A stretch of 64,000 nt of DNA. It comes from Chromobacterium vaccinii (GTDB lineage Bacteria > Pseudomonadota > Gammaproteobacteria > Burkholderiales > Chromobacteriaceae). Position 1 is the stretch's first letter; each line of letters opens with the position of its first letter. The notes under the pieces were generated by a model. It saw only the letters and a program-made list of their open reading frames with translations. It did not search any database and was not told where the DNA came from. The translations under genes were made by a program, and so were the position numbers. The stretch lies in assembly GCF_000971335.1 (NCBI RefSeq), contig NZ_JZJL01000013.1, positions 45,512 through 109,511 on the forward strand, read 5' to 3'. This document shows, piece by piece, positions 39,408 through 47,796 of the stretch.

Positions 39408-41432
39408 ATGTCCGCTCCCCTGCTCAATCCGCCGCAACGCGCGGCCATCCATTACCTTGACGGCCCCTTGCTGGTGCTGGCGGGCGCCGGCTCGGGCAAG
39501 ACCCGCGTGATCACCTACAAGATCGCCCATCTTGTGCGCGAGGGCGGCATCCCCGCCCGCCATATCGCCGCCATCACCTTCACCAACAAGGCGGCGCGCG
39601 AAATGCTGGAGCGGGTGAGCAAACTGATGACGTCGGCCGAAATCCGCGGCATCACGGTGTCAACCTTCCACTCGCTCGGCATGCACATACTGCGCCAGGA
39701 AGCGCCCCATCTGGGTTACAAGACCCAGTTCTCCATCCTGGACGCCTACGATGCCGGCAAGATCATCGCCGACATCCTGAACACCACGGCCAAGGATGAA
39801 ATACGCAAGGTACAGAGCCAGATCTCGCTGTGGAAGAACGATCTGAAAACGCCGGACGACATGTTGCTGGCGGCACAGGACCAGTGGGAAAGCATCTGCG
39901 CCAAGACGTATCTGGCCTATCAGGACACGCTGACCGCCTATCAGGCGATGGACTTCGACGACCTGATCCGGCTGCCGGTGCAGCTGTTCCGCACCCACCC
40001 GGAAGTGCTGCTCAAATGGCAGGGCAAACTTCGCTACCTGCTGCTGGATGAATATCAGGACACCAATACCTGCCAGTACCAGATGGTGAAGCTGCTGGCC
40101 GGCGTGCGCGGCCTATTTACGGCGGTGGGCGACGACGACCAGTCCATCTACGCCTGGCGCGGCGCCAATATGGAAAACCTGCGCCTGCTGCAACTGGATT
40201 TCCCGCAGCTTAAGGTGATCAAGCTGGAGCAGAACTACCGCTCCACCGCCCGCATCCTGCGCGCCGCCAACAGCGTGATCTCCAATAATCCCAAGCTGTT
40301 CGAAAAACAGCTGTGGAGCGAGCTGGGCCTGGGCGAGCCGATACACGTGGTCCAGTGCAAGGACGAGGAACACGAGGCGGAGACGGTGGTGCAGAAGCTG
40401 CTGGCCCACAAGTTCGAGTGCCGCACCGAGTTCAAGGACTACGCCATCCTCTACCGCGGCAACTACCAGGCGCGGATCTTCGAGCAGGCGCTGCGCAACC
40501 AGCGCATCCCCTACCAGATGGCCGGCGGCCAGAGCTTCTTCGACAAGCCGGAAATCAAGGACCTGCTGGCCTATATGCGGCTGGTCACCAACCCGGACGA
40601 CGATCCCGCCTTCATCCGCGCGCTGACCACGCCCAAGCGCGGCGTCGGCGCCGGCACGCTGGAGAAGCTGGGCGCCTGGGCCGGCCAGTACGGCAAGAGC
40701 CTGTTCGCCGCCGCCCACGACGCCGGCCTGCGGGTGCAGGTGCAGCAGGCGCAACTGGCGCCGCTGGAGCAATTCTGCGAATTCATCACCCAGCTGCAGT
40801 ACCGCGCCACACGCGAGGAAGCCGGCAAGCTGTCGATGGAGCTGCTGCAGGCGATAGGCTACGAAGCCTGGCTGTACGACAGCGAGGACAGCCCCAAGAT
40901 CGCCGAAACCAAATGGAAGAACATGCTGGAAATGGTGGCCTGGCTGGCGAAAAAGGGCGAGGCCGACGGCAAGAACCTGATCGAGCTGACGCAGACCATC
41001 GCGCTGATCACCATGCTGGAAGGGCGCGACGAAGGCGAGGTGGACGCGGTGAAGATGTCGACGCTGCACGCGTCCAAGGGCCTGGAGTACCCGCACGTGT
41101 TCCTGGTGGGCTGCGAGGAAGGCATCCTGCCGCACAGCGAGTCGGTGGAAAACGGCATGGTGGAGGAAGAGCGGCGGCTGATGTACGTCGGCATCACCCG
41201 CGCCCAGCGCAGCCTGACGCTCAGCTACTGCGTCAAGCGCCGCCGCGCGGGCGAATGGCAATTCATCGAACCGTCGCGCTTCATCAGCGAAATCGACGGC
41301 GAAGACCTGCGCCATTTCGGCAAGCCCGGCGCCGAGCCGTTGGTAAGCAAAAGCGAGGGCAAGTCCCGGCTGGCCAACCTGACCGCGATGCTGGCCGGCA
41401 AGGACAAATCGGGCGAAACGCCGACGGATTGA
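39408..41432 (+). CDS. rep: ATP-dependent DNA helicase Rep
   Basis: This is a 674-residue superfamily 1 3'-5' helicase that helps replication forks pass protein blocks. Motif I is AGAGSGKT (residues 25-32), the Walker B reads LLLDEYQDTN, motif III is GDDDQSIYAWRGA, motif V is STLHASKGLEYPHVFL and motif VI VGITRAQRSL. Length equals E. coli Rep (673) and the sequence lacks the UvrD C-terminal extension. It is monocistronic, followed by a perfect GGCGCC stem and then a second terminator shared with the convergent cytochrome gene. Confidence 0.96.
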   Translation: MSAPLLNPPQRAAIHYLDGPLLVLAGAGSGKTRVITYKIAHLVREGGIPARHIAAITFTNKAAREMLERVSKLMTSAEIRGITVSTFHSLGMHILRQEAPHLGYKTQFSILDAYDAGKIIADILNTTAKDEIRKVQSQISLWKNDLKTPDDMLLAAQDQWESICAKTYLAYQDTLTAYQAMDFDDLIRLPVQLFRTHPEVLLKWQGKLRYLLLDEYQDTNTCQYQMVKLLAGVRGLFTAVGDDDQSIYAWRGANMENLRLLQLDFPQLKVIKLEQNYRSTARILRAANSVISNNPKLFEKQLWSELGLGEPIHVVQCKDEEHEAETVVQKLLAHKFECRTEFKDYAILYRGNYQARIFEQALRNQRIPYQMAGGQSFFDKPEIKDLLAYMRLVTNPDDDPAFIRALTTPKRGVGAGTLEKLGAWAGQYGKSLFAAAHDAGLRVQVQQAQLAPLEQFCEFITQLQYRATREEAGKLSMELLQAIGYEAWLYDSEDSPKIAETKWKNMLEMVAWLAKKGEADGKNLIELTQTIALITMLEGRDEGEVDAVKMSTLHASKGLEYPHVFLVGCEEGILPHSESVENGMVEEERRLMYVGITRAQRSLTLSYCVKRRRAGEWQFIEPSRFISEIDGEDLRHFGKPGAEPLVSKSEGKSRLANLTAMLAGKDKSGETPTD

Positions 41433-41441
41433 ACGGGCAAG

Positions 41442-41464
41442 AAAAATGGCGCCGCGAGGCGCCA
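41442..41464 (-). terminator. Perfect hairpin downstream of rep with a T-tract on the minus strand
   Basis: TGGCGCC (41447-41453) and GGCGCCA (41458-41464) pair around GCGA. On the minus strand the stem is followed by TTTTTC, so it would stop antisense transcripts entering rep. For rep itself it lacks a T-tract. Confidence 0.55.
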
Positions 41465-41643
41465 TAAAGAAGAATGAGGAACATCTCTGGGTGAAGCGAG
41501 GCTGGGGAACCTCACCTGACTGAAGGGCTGGAAAGCCAATCGGTCAATCAGATGAGCGAATGATGCCCGATATCCGCCAAGCTGCCACCTGTCCTTTTTA
41601 GCAAGTCATACGTATTGACATTTCACAAAACCCAAAAGGCATT

Positions 41644-41678
41644 AAAAAAGCACCCAATGTCAATTGGGTGCTTTTTTA
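41644..41678 (-). terminator. Bidirectional intrinsic terminator between rep and the cytochrome c gene
   Basis: GCACCCAAT (41650-41658) and ATTGGGTGC (41663-41671) form a perfect stem with A6 on the left and T6 on the right. It lies 14 bp after the cytochrome gene stop. The 41465-41643 stretch between the two hairpins holds nothing I recognise. Confidence 0.9.
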
Positions 41679-41691
41679 TATCAAATGCTGC

Positions 41692-42435
41692 TTATTTTGA
41701 ATTATTGACCATATATTCGATGGCCGAGCGGAATTCCGCATCACTACCGGTATAGCCGCCTTTGGGCGGCATCGCGTTCAGGCCCTTGGTGGCGATTTTC
41801 ACCACTTCGTCCATGCCCGGTTTCAGACGCGCAGACCACGCCGCCTTGTCGCCGAACTTCGGCGCGCCCGCGACGCCCGCGGCATGGCAAGCCACGCACA
41901 CGCTGTCGTAAATCTTCTTGCCGACCACCGCCGGGTCCCCCGCAGCGGCTGCTCCCCCCGCCCCGCCAACCGGCGGCTCGGTGAACTTGGCGCCGCCGGC
42001 GTTGCCCATGTAGGCGACCGCGCGCTTCACTTCGTCATCGCTCAGATCGGTCGCGCCGCCCTTGGCCGGCATCGCGTTGAAGCCATGCAGGGCATGGTTG
42101 ACCAGCATGTCCCAACCCTTGGCGATGCGAGGCCCCCAGGCGCCGGCGTCGCCGAACTTGGGAGCGCCGGCCAGGCCGGTGGCGTGACAGGACATGCAGA
42201 TGCCCTTGTAGACCTGCTCGCCGGTGCGCATGCCCGGCGGCGCGTCGCTGGCCTTGGACTCGCCGACCGGCTTCAGGCGGGCTGCCACGGCTTCCTTGGT
42301 CATCACCTCGGCATCCACATTGAAACCACTGGTGGCGAGCTTGGCCAATAGCCAAATCGCCACGACAAGGAAGACAACGACGCTGACCAGCACCTTTACG
42401 ATCTGGCCGGGGGCCATTCCGTTCTCATTACTCAT
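41692..42435 (-). CDS. Membrane-anchored diheme cytochrome c (c5-like)
   Basis: This is a 247-residue protein with an uncleaved N-terminal transmembrane helix (IVKVLVSVVVFLVVAIWLLAK) and two cytochrome c domains in the periplasm. The haem sites are CMSCH (first domain) and CVACH (second), each followed by the GAPKFGD and AMPAKGG/AMPPKGG segments typical of cytochrome c5, with the Met ligand. The two domains are clearly a duplication. It probably carries electrons from the bc1 complex to a terminal oxidase or nitrite reductase, like CycB of Neisseria. The ATG at 42435 follows GAGGCTTGGG, and a consensus-like promoter lies just upstream. Confidence 0.9.
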   Translation of the reverse strand: MSNENGMAPGQIVKVLVSVVVFLVVAIWLLAKLATSGFNVDAEVMTKEAVAARLKPVGESKASDAPPGMRTGEQVYKGICMSCHATGLAGAPKFGDAGAWGPRIAKGWDMLVNHALHGFNAMPAKGGATDLSDDEVKRAVAYMGNAGGAKFTEPPVGGAGGAAAAGDPAVVGKKIYDSVCVACHAAGVAGAPKFGDKAAWSARLKPGMDEVVKIATKGLNAMPPKGGYTGSDAEFRSAIEYMVNNSK

Positions 42436-42475
42436 CCCAAGCCTCGCCTGAAAAAATGACAATTAAAACTGGTTA

Positions 42476-42504
42476 ATTATACGGTATGCAAGTTCGCAAG
42501 GCAA
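42476..42504 (-). promoter_or_regulatory. Sigma-70 promoter of the diheme cytochrome gene
   Basis: On the minus strand, TTGCCT (42499-42504) and a perfect TATAAT (42476-42481) are 17 bp apart. Transcription would start near 42469, 34 bp before the ATG. Confidence 0.65.
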
Positions 42505-42516
42505 AAAACCATACTC

Positions 42517-42546
42517 TGGACTCGGATTAGATGTTTGCGGTATGAT
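42517..42546 (+). promoter_or_regulatory. Sigma-70 promoter of tRNA-Arg
   Basis: TGGACT (42517-42522) and TATGAT (42541-42546) are separated by 18 bp. Transcription would begin about 20 bp before the mature tRNA 5' end, divergent from the cytochrome promoter. Confidence 0.45.
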
Positions 42547-42572
42547 GCGTTCACTTGTTTGCAAGTGTCAGC

Positions 42573-42649
42573 GCACCCGTAGCTCAGTTGGATAGAGTGT
42601 CAGTTTCCGAAGCTGAAGGTCACAGGTTCGATCCCTGTCGGGTGCGCCA
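42573..42649 (+). tRNA. tRNA-Arg(CCG)
   Basis: Full cloverleaf: acceptor GCACCCG/CGGGTGC, D-stem GCTC/GAGT, anticodon stem TCAGT/GCTGA with loop TTCCGAA (anticodon CCG), T-stem ACAGG/CCTGT with TTCGATC, discriminator G and encoded CCA. It reads Arg codon CGG. The ATP-grasp/monooxygenase cluster starts about 280 bp downstream, a position typical of accessory DNA. Confidence 0.97.
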
Positions 42650-42925
42650 ACCAAATCAAGCGCTTGCGCCATTTCATGACATTGAGTTCATTCCGGTTTT
42701 TCCCTCCTCCATTCCCCGCAAACTGATTCCCCAACGCTGCCCCGCACTATCCGCCTTTTGCATTTCGTTGAACCCGCCTGCCGCATCTATTCCAAACCGT
42801 CACAGTTGTTTTTCCTCCCGCTCTCTCTTTCGCCCTGAAATACGCCTTTAACATGAGACACCCATAACTCAGCCCGCCGGCTTCGCCGCATCGCGCACGC
42901 GCCGGCATGGAACCTGGAAAGTCTC

Positions 42926-44182
42926 ATGAACATCCTGATCCTACACCGCATCCCCTATCAAAAGATCAACTACCATCTCGGCATCGACCACGACAGGCAC
43001 AACGTCACCTACATCGGCACCGCCAAACAATTGGCAAACCTGCCCGAAGGTTTGCGCTGCGCCCGACTCGAACGGCCCGGCCTCAAGGATACCGCCAGCG
43101 AAGTGCTGGCGATTCTGTCCGATCTCAAACTGCATTTCGACCGGGTGATTTCCCTTTCCGAGTACGAGCTCCTCGATGCCGCCAAGGTGCGCGAGGCGCT
43201 CGGCGTCCCCGGCGCCAGCATCGACGAAGTAATGGCCGTCCGGGACAAGCTGATCATGAAACACAGGGCTGCCGCGGCCGGACTGCGTGTGCCGCAAGCC
43301 TTGCCGCTCGCCGAATTCCTTGCCCAAGGCGGCGCCCCATGGCCGGGACGCACCGTCATCAAGCCCGTGGACGGCGCCTCCAGCGAAGACGTCCAAGTCT
43401 TCGATGATCCGGCCTCTCTGGCCAGCGCCCTGCAGAGCCGCCAGGCCGGCATCCCCCGTCTGGACCAAGACCTCCACGCCAACGCGGAGCGCTTCGAGGT
43501 GGAAACCTTCATCACCGGCCCTTTGCTGCACCTGGACGGCTTGGTGCACAACGGCAAGGTCGTCGCGCTGGTGGGCAGCCGCTACATCGGCACCTGCCTC
43601 GACTACGCCAAGGGCCAGCCGCTGGGTTCGGTTCAATTCAAACTCGACGCCGCGCAGGAGCAATGGGTTCAACGCGCCATCGACGCCATCAGCCTGCGCT
43701 CCGGCGCCTTCCACCTCGAAGTCATAGACGATAACGGCAGCGGCGACTGGGTCTTCCTCGAGATCGCCAACCGGGTCGGCGGCGCAGACGTGGTCGACAC
43801 CTTCGAGATGGCGACCGGCATCTACCTGCCGGCTCAGGAACTGGCCATCCTGTGCGGAGAGCAGCCAGACCTGCCCGGCTCGCTGCGCAAGACGACCTTC
43901 TTCGGATGGTTCGTGTTCCCTGGCCATCACCTGCCCGACGGCTTCGTGGAGCTGGAGGGCCATCAGTCCTTCTGCAAATCATCCGAGTTGCTGCGCCACA
44001 GCGTGCTGCCGAGGGATACGCCGCTGCCGCGCAACATCACTTACCAGGCTTTCGAGGTGCCGTTCTCCGGCGTGGTAGGCGCCGAGTCGACAACCGCGCT
44101 GCAAACATGGATGGAAGCGCTGTTCGCCGCGGTCACCCTGCATCCCCGCCTCCAGGAAGAAGTCCGCGAGGTGCCGGCATGA
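42926..44182 (+). CDS. ATP-grasp carboxylate-amine ligase (first of three in the cluster)
   Basis: This is a 418-residue ATP-grasp protein. HDRHNVTYIGT opens a pre-ATP-grasp domain. The ATP-binding half has MAVRDKLIMKHRAAAAGLRVPQ and RTVIKPVDGASSEDVQVFD, and the Mg-binding residues sit in AFHLEVIDDN and VFLEIANRVGGADVVDTF (about residues 260-290). Such enzymes activate a carboxylate as acyl phosphate and join it to an amine. It resembles the carnosine synthase/BacD-like group, and the substrate is unknown. GGAAAG precedes the ATG. The stop overlaps the MFS gene start (ATGA), so ligase and exporter are coupled. The 276 bp upstream is pyrimidine-rich and has no clear promoter. Confidence 0.82.
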   Translation: MNILILHRIPYQKINYHLGIDHDRHNVTYIGTAKQLANLPEGLRCARLERPGLKDTASEVLAILSDLKLHFDRVISLSEYELLDAAKVREALGVPGASIDEVMAVRDKLIMKHRAAAAGLRVPQALPLAEFLAQGGAPWPGRTVIKPVDGASSEDVQVFDDPASLASALQSRQAGIPRLDQDLHANAERFEVETFITGPLLHLDGLVHNGKVVALVGSRYIGTCLDYAKGQPLGSVQFKLDAAQEQWVQRAIDAISLRSGAFHLEVIDDNGSGDWVFLEIANRVGGADVVDTFEMATGIYLPAQELAILCGEQPDLPGSLRKTTFFGWFVFPGHHLPDGFVELEGHQSFCKSSELLRHSVLPRDTPLPRNITYQAFEVPFSGVVGAESTTALQTWMEALFAAVTLHPRLQEEVREVPA

Positions 44183-45396
44183 ACAATGTGCGAATGCTGT
44201 CGTTTCTTGGATCTCGGGCGGCCTCGGCGCTGGGCGACCAGTTCCTGATGTTCGCCGTGCCGCTGATCGTCTATCACAGCACCGGCAGCGCGACGATGTC
44301 CGGCCTAGCCTTTCTGTGCGAGTGGCTGCCGCGCGTGATCTCGCTGCCGCTCGCCGGCACGTTCTCCGACAGGCTGGGAGGCCGCCGCGTCTACGCGCTG
44401 GCCGACGGCACCCGGGCCGGCGCCTGCCTGCTGGCGGCGCTGGGCCTCGCAATGTGGCCGGGCCACAGCTTCGCCATGGCCGCCATCCTGATGGCCATCT
44501 GCGCGGCTTGCTATGCCCAGGCTTTCATCGCGCTGGAAAGCACGGTTCCGATGCTGGTGCCGCCGGAACAGATGCCGAAAGCGCAAAGCATTTTGCAAGC
44601 GATAGATTATTCCGCAGGGGTGCTGGGCCCGGCGCTGGCCGGCGCGTTGAGCCTTTGGCTGGCTCCCAGCCAACTGCTGTGGGCGGCCTGCGGCGTGTTC
44701 GCCGTCAGCGCTGCCGGCGTCTGCACGCTGCCGCCGATGCCCTCGCGCGCGGCCAGCCAGCCGTCCGAACGCAGACCGCTGTTCCTCGACAGCTTGCAGC
44801 ACGGCTTCGCCACGCTGAGACAGGCTCCCGTGCTGCTGGCTCTGGTCGCGCTGTCGATGCTGGTCAACCTCGTGGTCGGACTGGCGCTATCGACCAGCGC
44901 CGCCGTCACTGTTGGCGTGTTCGGCAAGACCGACCAGGTCTACGCGACGCTGCAGGCCTTCATGGGCATGCTGTCCATCGCCAGCTTCCTGCTGGTGCCC
45001 TGGCTGCTGCGCCGGGCATCCGTCTACCAGTTGGGCATGGCGGCCTTCGCGCTGATCATCAGCGGCGGCGTCCTGATGGGGTTGGCAAGCCACTATTCGA
45101 TATTCGTGCTGGGATACGCGCTCAGCTTCGGTTTGTGCGGCCTCTTCAACGTGTTCATCCGCACCGAGCGGCTGCACTGGATTCCCAAGGAGAAACTGGG
45201 AAGGGTCATCAGCGTGATCGTGCTGCTGAACCAGCTCAGCCTGCCGCTGTCGGGCTTGCTGGTCACCTTGCTGGCCAACCGCATTCCTCTCCAGTGGCTG
45301 TTCATCGGCGCGGCCCTGCTCGCCTTCGGCCTGTGGATGCCGCTGCAAGCCTATATCCGCCCCCGCGCGGTCACGGCCCAGCCCAGTCTCGCCTGA
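44179..45396 (+). CDS. MFS transporter, probable product exporter
   Basis: The 405-residue inner-membrane protein has about 12 hydrophobic helices and the MFS-3/enterobactin-exporter-like arrangement. An N-terminal MLSFLGSRAASALGDQFLMFAVPLIVYHSTGSATMSGLAF is followed by the loop motif GTFSDRLGGRRV between helices 2 and 3. It starts inside the stop codon of the ATP-grasp gene (ATGA overlap), which places it in the same pathway. A terminator follows, separating it from the monooxygenase operon. Export of the cluster product or self-resistance is the likely role. Confidence 0.85.
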   Translation: MNNVRMLSFLGSRAASALGDQFLMFAVPLIVYHSTGSATMSGLAFLCEWLPRVISLPLAGTFSDRLGGRRVYALADGTRAGACLLAALGLAMWPGHSFAMAAILMAICAACYAQAFIALESTVPMLVPPEQMPKAQSILQAIDYSAGVLGPALAGALSLWLAPSQLLWAACGVFAVSAAGVCTLPPMPSRAASQPSERRPLFLDSLQHGFATLRQAPVLLALVALSMLVNLVVGLALSTSAAVTVGVFGKTDQVYATLQAFMGMLSIASFLLVPWLLRRASVYQLGMAAFALIISGGVLMGLASHYSIFVLGYALSFGLCGLFNVFIRTERLHWIPKEKLGRVISVIVLLNQLSLPLSGLLVTLLANRIPLQWLFIGAALLAFGLWMPLQAYIRPRAVTAQPSLA

Positions 45397-45415
45397 CGCC
45401 TCCGCCCTCCCCCGC

Positions 45416-45450
45416 AACGGGTTCATGGCTTAGCCATGAGCCCGTTTTTC
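45416..45450 (+). terminator. Intrinsic terminator after the MFS exporter gene
   Basis: AACGGG-TCATGGC pairs with GCCATGA-CCCGTT around a TTA loop, followed by T5. It separates the ligase/exporter pair from the downstream oxidative operon. Confidence 0.9.
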
Positions 45451-45501
45451 ATTCCAGAACAGTCCATCATTACTAATTATCAAATCAAACCATTCCAAAT
45501 C

Positions 45502-45555
45502 GTTAAATCTCATTTTCCATATGATTTAACAAAAAATATGCCGAAGTAATATATT
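45502..45555 (+). promoter_or_regulatory. Candidate operator and promoter of the LLM monooxygenase operon
   Basis: GTTAAATC (45502-45509) and GATTTAAC (45523-45530) form a perfect 8-bp inverted repeat with a 13-bp spacer. The right arm overlaps a possible -35 (TTAACA, 45526-45531) lying 18 bp from a TATATT -10 (45550-45555). The same half-site, TTAAATC, recurs at 52156-52162 in front of the LysR gene at the far end of the cluster. The AT-rich 45451-45590 stretch holds nothing else recognisable. Confidence 0.45.
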
Positions 45556-45590
45556 AGTCCTGCAACCATTCTTCTGGAGATCGTCAGCAA

Positions 45591-46643
45591 ATGACTGTTC
45601 GCATACATTGGAGCCTGCCGCTGGATAGCGGGCAACAGAGCGCCAGCGGCGGCTTCGATGCCGGCGTGGTCGACGTCGACACCATGATCAGCTTCGCCCG
45701 CGAAGCGGAAGAAGCAGGCGTGGACTCGCTGCTGATGCCGATGAGCTGTTACATGCCGGACCCCATTCCCCTGCTTGCCGCGCTGCTGCGGGAAACCCGC
45801 CGCGTCCGCTTCATCCTCGCCTATCGTCCGGGCCTGATGTCGCCGACCTTGTTGGCGCAGGTCATCAATACCCTGGCATGCATGGGACAGTCCCGCGTGG
45901 ACCTGAATCTGGTGGCCGGCATTTCTCCGCAAGAACAGGCTTATTACGGCGATTTTCTGGAGCATGACGATCGCTACCGCCGCGCCGACGAGTTCCTTGG
46001 CATCATGCAGGCGCTATGGGCCAGCCGCGAACCCGTCACTTTCCACGGCCAGCATTATCAGATCGAAGCGGCCACCCTCGGCCTGCGCCACCCCGGCGAC
46101 GGCCGCCCCTACATCTACGTCAGCGGCGCCAGCGCGCCGGCCAAGGCGCTGGCCGAAGAGCGCGCCGACTGTTGGCTGTGCTACGGCGACCTGCCGGCCA
46201 AGGTCGGCGTCCATGCCGCGCCGCTGTTGCAAGCGGGCAAGGAAGTTGGCCTGCGGCTGCACGTGATCGCCCGCGAGACGCGGGAGCAGGCTCTGGACGC
46301 GATAGCGGAAATGATGGCCCGCCCGGATGAAAAACACCGCGCCTTCATCAAGGACTTCGTTTCCCGCTGCGACTCCGAGGCCGTCAAGGGCAGTTTCCGC
46401 CTCGCCGAACAATATCCGGACCACTGGCCGTCTCCCTATCTGTGGACCGGCGCAGTCCCCTACCGCGGCGGCCCCGCCATCGCCATCGTCGGCAGCTATC
46501 AAGAAGTGGCCGATTACATCCGGGAATACGAACGCCACGGCATCCGCAATTTCATTTTTTCCGGCTGGCCGTCACGCGACGAAATGCGCCACTTCTGCGG
46601 CGGCGTCATGCCCTTGCTGCAAAAGGAAGCCGTCCATGCTTGA
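45591..46643 (+). CDS. LLM-class flavin-dependent monooxygenase (SsuD-like)
   Basis: This is a 350-residue bacterial-luciferase-like TIM barrel that uses reduced FMN and oxygen. Family features include FAREAEEAGVDSLLMPMSCYMPDPIPLLAALL, RFILAYRPGLMSPTLLAQVINTLACMGQSRVDLNLVAGISPQEQ and a GDFLEHDDRYRRADEFLGIMQALW segment, close in pattern to alkanesulfonate monooxygenases. In this context a sulfonate role is doubtful because no ssu transporter is present. Oxidation of a pathway intermediate, for example at nitrogen or carbon, is more likely. It starts the oxidative operon behind an AT-rich promoter. The next gene overlaps its 3' end by 8 bp. Confidence 0.87.
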   Translation: MTVRIHWSLPLDSGQQSASGGFDAGVVDVDTMISFAREAEEAGVDSLLMPMSCYMPDPIPLLAALLRETRRVRFILAYRPGLMSPTLLAQVINTLACMGQSRVDLNLVAGISPQEQAYYGDFLEHDDRYRRADEFLGIMQALWASREPVTFHGQHYQIEAATLGLRHPGDGRPYIYVSGASAPAKALAEERADCWLCYGDLPAKVGVHAAPLLQAGKEVGLRLHVIARETREQALDAIAEMMARPDEKHRAFIKDFVSRCDSEAVKGSFRLAEQYPDHWPSPYLWTGAVPYRGGPAIAIVGSYQEVADYIREYERHGIRNFIFSGWPSRDEMRHFCGGVMPLLQKEAVHA

Positions 46644-47343
46644 GTCATCCGCGCTGAAAACGCCGGTGCTCAGCCGCCAGCGACTGGACGCGGCCACCGA
46701 GCGCGTCACGCTGGGCCTGCCATCCCGCCACCCGGATGTGCGGCCCGGCCAGGCGATCCAGGTCCAACTGGCGGACGGAAGGCCCTTCTTTTCCGTCGCC
46801 GGACTGCAACCGGGCGCCAGCCTGGAGCTGCACGTCACCCGACGCAGGGACAGCCGCAGCAATCCGCAGCTGTTCGCGGCGCTGGATGCCGGCTCGCTGC
46901 AGATCAGCCTGCCGCACGGCGCGATCGCGCTGACGGACGACAGGCGCCTGCCGGACATTCTGATCGCAAGCCAATCCGGCTACGCCCAATCCCGCGCCAT
47001 GCTGGACTGGATGGCCCGCCGCCGGCCAGGACACCGCTGCCGATTGCTGTGGCAGGCCTCCTCCGGCTATCTGGCGGCCGAACGGCCCTGGCTGGAAAAA
47101 CTGGCGGCGGCCTGGGCCGGCCTGTCGCTGACGCTGCTGCCGCTGGACGAACACGATGCCTTGAACGAGGCGCTGGCGGCCCTGCCTTCGCCCTCGACCC
47201 AGGGCCTGGCCGTGGTCAGCGGCTCTTCCCACTTTCTCGATGCCGCCCGCCATGCGCTGCGGCGCCACCGATACACATTGCTGAGCGACCAGAATCCGGC
47301 CGCCCTGCCCTCGATCGAACAGGAGAACGCTCTATGCCGGTAA
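46636..47343 (+). CDS. Divergent ferredoxin/flavin reductase-like protein (FNR fold)
   Basis: The 235-residue protein aligns in layout with the FAD and NAD(P) domains of the FNR family. A beta-barrel-like N-terminus ends in GQAIQVQLADGRPFFSVAG, and ILIASQSGYAQSRAMLDWM sits where family members have the G-T-G-x-A-P nucleotide motif. The flavin motif RxYS is replaced by PFFS and the GTGxxP is degenerate, so flavin or NAD(P) binding is uncertain. It overlaps the LLM gene by 8 bp and the ferredoxin gene by 10 bp. This makes a role in passing electrons to the ferredoxin or reducing FMN for the LLM enzyme likely. The start ATG at 46636 is fixed by these overlaps. Confidence 0.65.
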   Translation: MLESSALKTPVLSRQRLDAATERVTLGLPSRHPDVRPGQAIQVQLADGRPFFSVAGLQPGASLELHVTRRRDSRSNPQLFAALDAGSLQISLPHGAIALTDDRRLPDILIASQSGYAQSRAMLDWMARRRPGHRCRLLWQASSGYLAAERPWLEKLAAAWAGLSLTLLPLDEHDALNEALAALPSPSTQGLAVVSGSSHFLDAARHALRRHRYTLLSDQNPAALPSIEQENALCR

Positions 47344-47684
47344 TCACCCTGCTGCCTGAGCACAAGCAACTCGAACTGCCGGCGGAAAGCCCGTTGATCG
47401 ACCTCGAATTCGAATACTACGGCGAACAACACCTGTCCTTCGGCTGCCGCTCCGGCGTCTGCGGCGTTTGCCTGGTCAAGGTGCACCACGGAGCATCCTT
47501 GCTGGGCCCCGTAGCGGAAAACGAGCGCGATTTCGTCCAGAGGATGGGATTCGAATCGGGTCCCTACCGCTTGGCCTGCCAATGCCGGCTGAACGGCGAC
47601 GTGACGCTGGAGGTCGCCACCCGCGACGCCATGCCCCACGCGGCCGCGCCGTCCCCGGAGCTGGATCGCGCCCCCGCGCTGTAA
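47334..47684 (+). CDS. Plant-type [2Fe-2S] ferredoxin
   Basis: This is a 116-residue small redox protein. The cluster ligands are Cys38, Cys43 and Cys46 in FGCRSGVCGVC, and Cys82 in RLACQC, the C-x4-C-x2-C plus distal Cys pattern of plant-type ferredoxins. It overlaps the reductase-like gene by 10 bp, so the two are translationally coupled. It most likely feeds electrons to the diiron oxygenase encoded next or couples with the LLM step. The Ala/Pro-rich C-terminal 20 residues are poorly conserved in appearance. A 112-bp spacer without clear signals follows. Confidence 0.88.
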   Translation: MPVITLLPEHKQLELPAESPLIDLEFEYYGEQHLSFGCRSGVCGVCLVKVHHGASLLGPVAENERDFVQRMGFESGPYRLACQCRLNGDVTLEVATRDAMPHAAAPSPELDRAPAL

Positions 47685-47796
47685 AACCGCGCAATCCCAT
47701 TTACCCGGCGACTCCGCCCGCGCTGGCGGCGGGAAGCCATTTTTCAAGCCATAGCCCAGAGCTATAAACCACCACCACTCAACAGGAAAAATCAAC

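Noticed and set aside
45591..46643. Sulfonate utilisation enzyme SsuD as a firm name for the LLM protein
   Set aside because: The sequence pattern is close, but no ssuA/B/C/E genes are present and the neighbours are ligases and redox proteins, so a pathway-specific oxidation is more likely.
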